Origin: UBA9620 sp965220695 | GTDB lineage: Bacteria > Acidobacteriota > Vicinamibacteria > Vicinamibacterales > UBA8438 | Direction: 5' to 3' | DNA length: 64,000 nucleotides | Assembly: GCA_965220695.1 (NCBI GenBank) | Contig: OZ244838.1 | Coordinates: forward strand, 2,728,001-2,792,000 | Shown here: in pieces, positions 63,849-64,000 of the stretch | Position numbering within the stretch: position 1 is the first letter of the stretch | Layout: every line of letters begins with the position of its first letter | Translations under genes and position numbers: made by a program | The notes under the pieces: model-generated | The model's input: only the letters and a program-made list of their open reading frames with translations | Told to the model about the DNA's origin: nothing | Database searches by the model: none

Positions 63849-63879
63849 CCCGCCTCTCCGCCGCCCCCGGACGCCAGTC

Positions 63880-63908
63880 TTGCCCCCCGCCCCGGTTCGT
63901 TCTAACAT
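63880..63908 (+). promoter_or_regulatory. Sigma-70-type promoter downstream of zapA
   Basis: TTGCCC (63880-63885), a 17-bp spacer, then TAACAT (63903-63908). Spacing is ideal and the boxes are close to consensus in otherwise very GC-rich DNA. It points to transcription starting at about 63915, with no coding start in the next 85 bp. Confidence 0.65.
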
Positions 63909-63914
63909 GAATCG

Positions 63915-64000
63915 GCAAGAGCAGTACTGGCAGGCAGTCAGGCTCTGCCGCCGATGTCGGCTGGCAGGTGATGGCCATAAGATGCACGCAATTCCCTGCG
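63915..64000 (+). ncRNA. Possible small RNA (6S-like position), cut by the window end
   Basis: Downstream of the promoter, 'GGCAAGAGCAGTACTGGCAG' and 'GGCTCTGCCGCCGATGTCGG' can form paired stems, and no open frame with a ribosome-binding site is seen. In many bacteria the 6S RNA gene follows zapA directly, which is the basis for this suggestion. Only about 85 nt are visible, so the conserved 6S bubble cannot be checked. Confidence 0.35.

Overview
The window is high-GC bacterial chromosome. Several signs point to an acidobacterium, probably Vicinamibacteria-like: paralogous secreted proteins beginning with a 'WTPPRTxxGxPDLQGxW' motif, several stand-alone PQQ dehydrogenases, many secreted hydrolases, and a diderm envelope set (Omp85-like barrel, LolA-like protein, RND exporter, MltG, MreBC). 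This assignment is an inference; there is no rRNA in the window to settle it.

Layout. 1-1.7 kb: mreB-mreC, with mreC running off the left edge. 2.4-6.6 kb: a PpiD-like foldase, the SppA protease and tRNA-Leu(CAG). 6.7-17.1 kb: a mostly minus-strand block of secreted oxidative enzymes: two paralogous secreted proteins of unknown function, a cupin, an SMP-30-like lipoprotein and two PQQ dehydrogenases. The same block holds an EEP-family enzyme, an RRM protein and a thioesterase. 17.4-25.6 kb: an LVIVD propeller, an Omp85-like barrel with a partner, cysteine desulfurase, an M14 peptidase lipoprotein and a Ca2+/Na+ antiporter. 25.7-28 kb: NicO-type metal transporter divergent from larE, then a broken TrkA-type remnant. 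28-33 kb: a TPP enzyme, a very repetitive PEGA protein and ispH. 33-40.6 kb: a candidate isoprenoid-lipid locus: LolA-like protein, outer-membrane barrel, MpaB/Lcp-like oxygenase and RND exporter, divergent from a squalene/phytoene synthase. An intact IS1634-type element sits exactly at the stop codon of that synthase. 42.9-53.4 kb: SpoIIE phosphatase, two esterases, penicillin acylase, a YeiH-type transporter and a KefB-like antiporter. 53.7-56.6 kb: ruvX-mltG divergent from an S41-like protein that lacks the catalytic residues. 56.7-64 kb: tRNA-Val(GAC), thrS-infC-rpmI-rplT-pheS-pheT, a coiled-coil gene, zapA, and a promoter that probably drives a small RNA at the right edge.

What stands out most is outside or beside the genes. 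A family of asymmetric mosaic elements of about 175-300 bp recurs in both orientations, often touching start or stop codons. They carry nested palindromes and EcoRI-like GAATTC iterations. A second small repeat family occurs twice. Tandem repeats of 44, 59 and 61 bp lie at gene ends. Two genes, infC and the RRM gene, have no AUG/GUG/UUG start and seem to use AUC and AUU.
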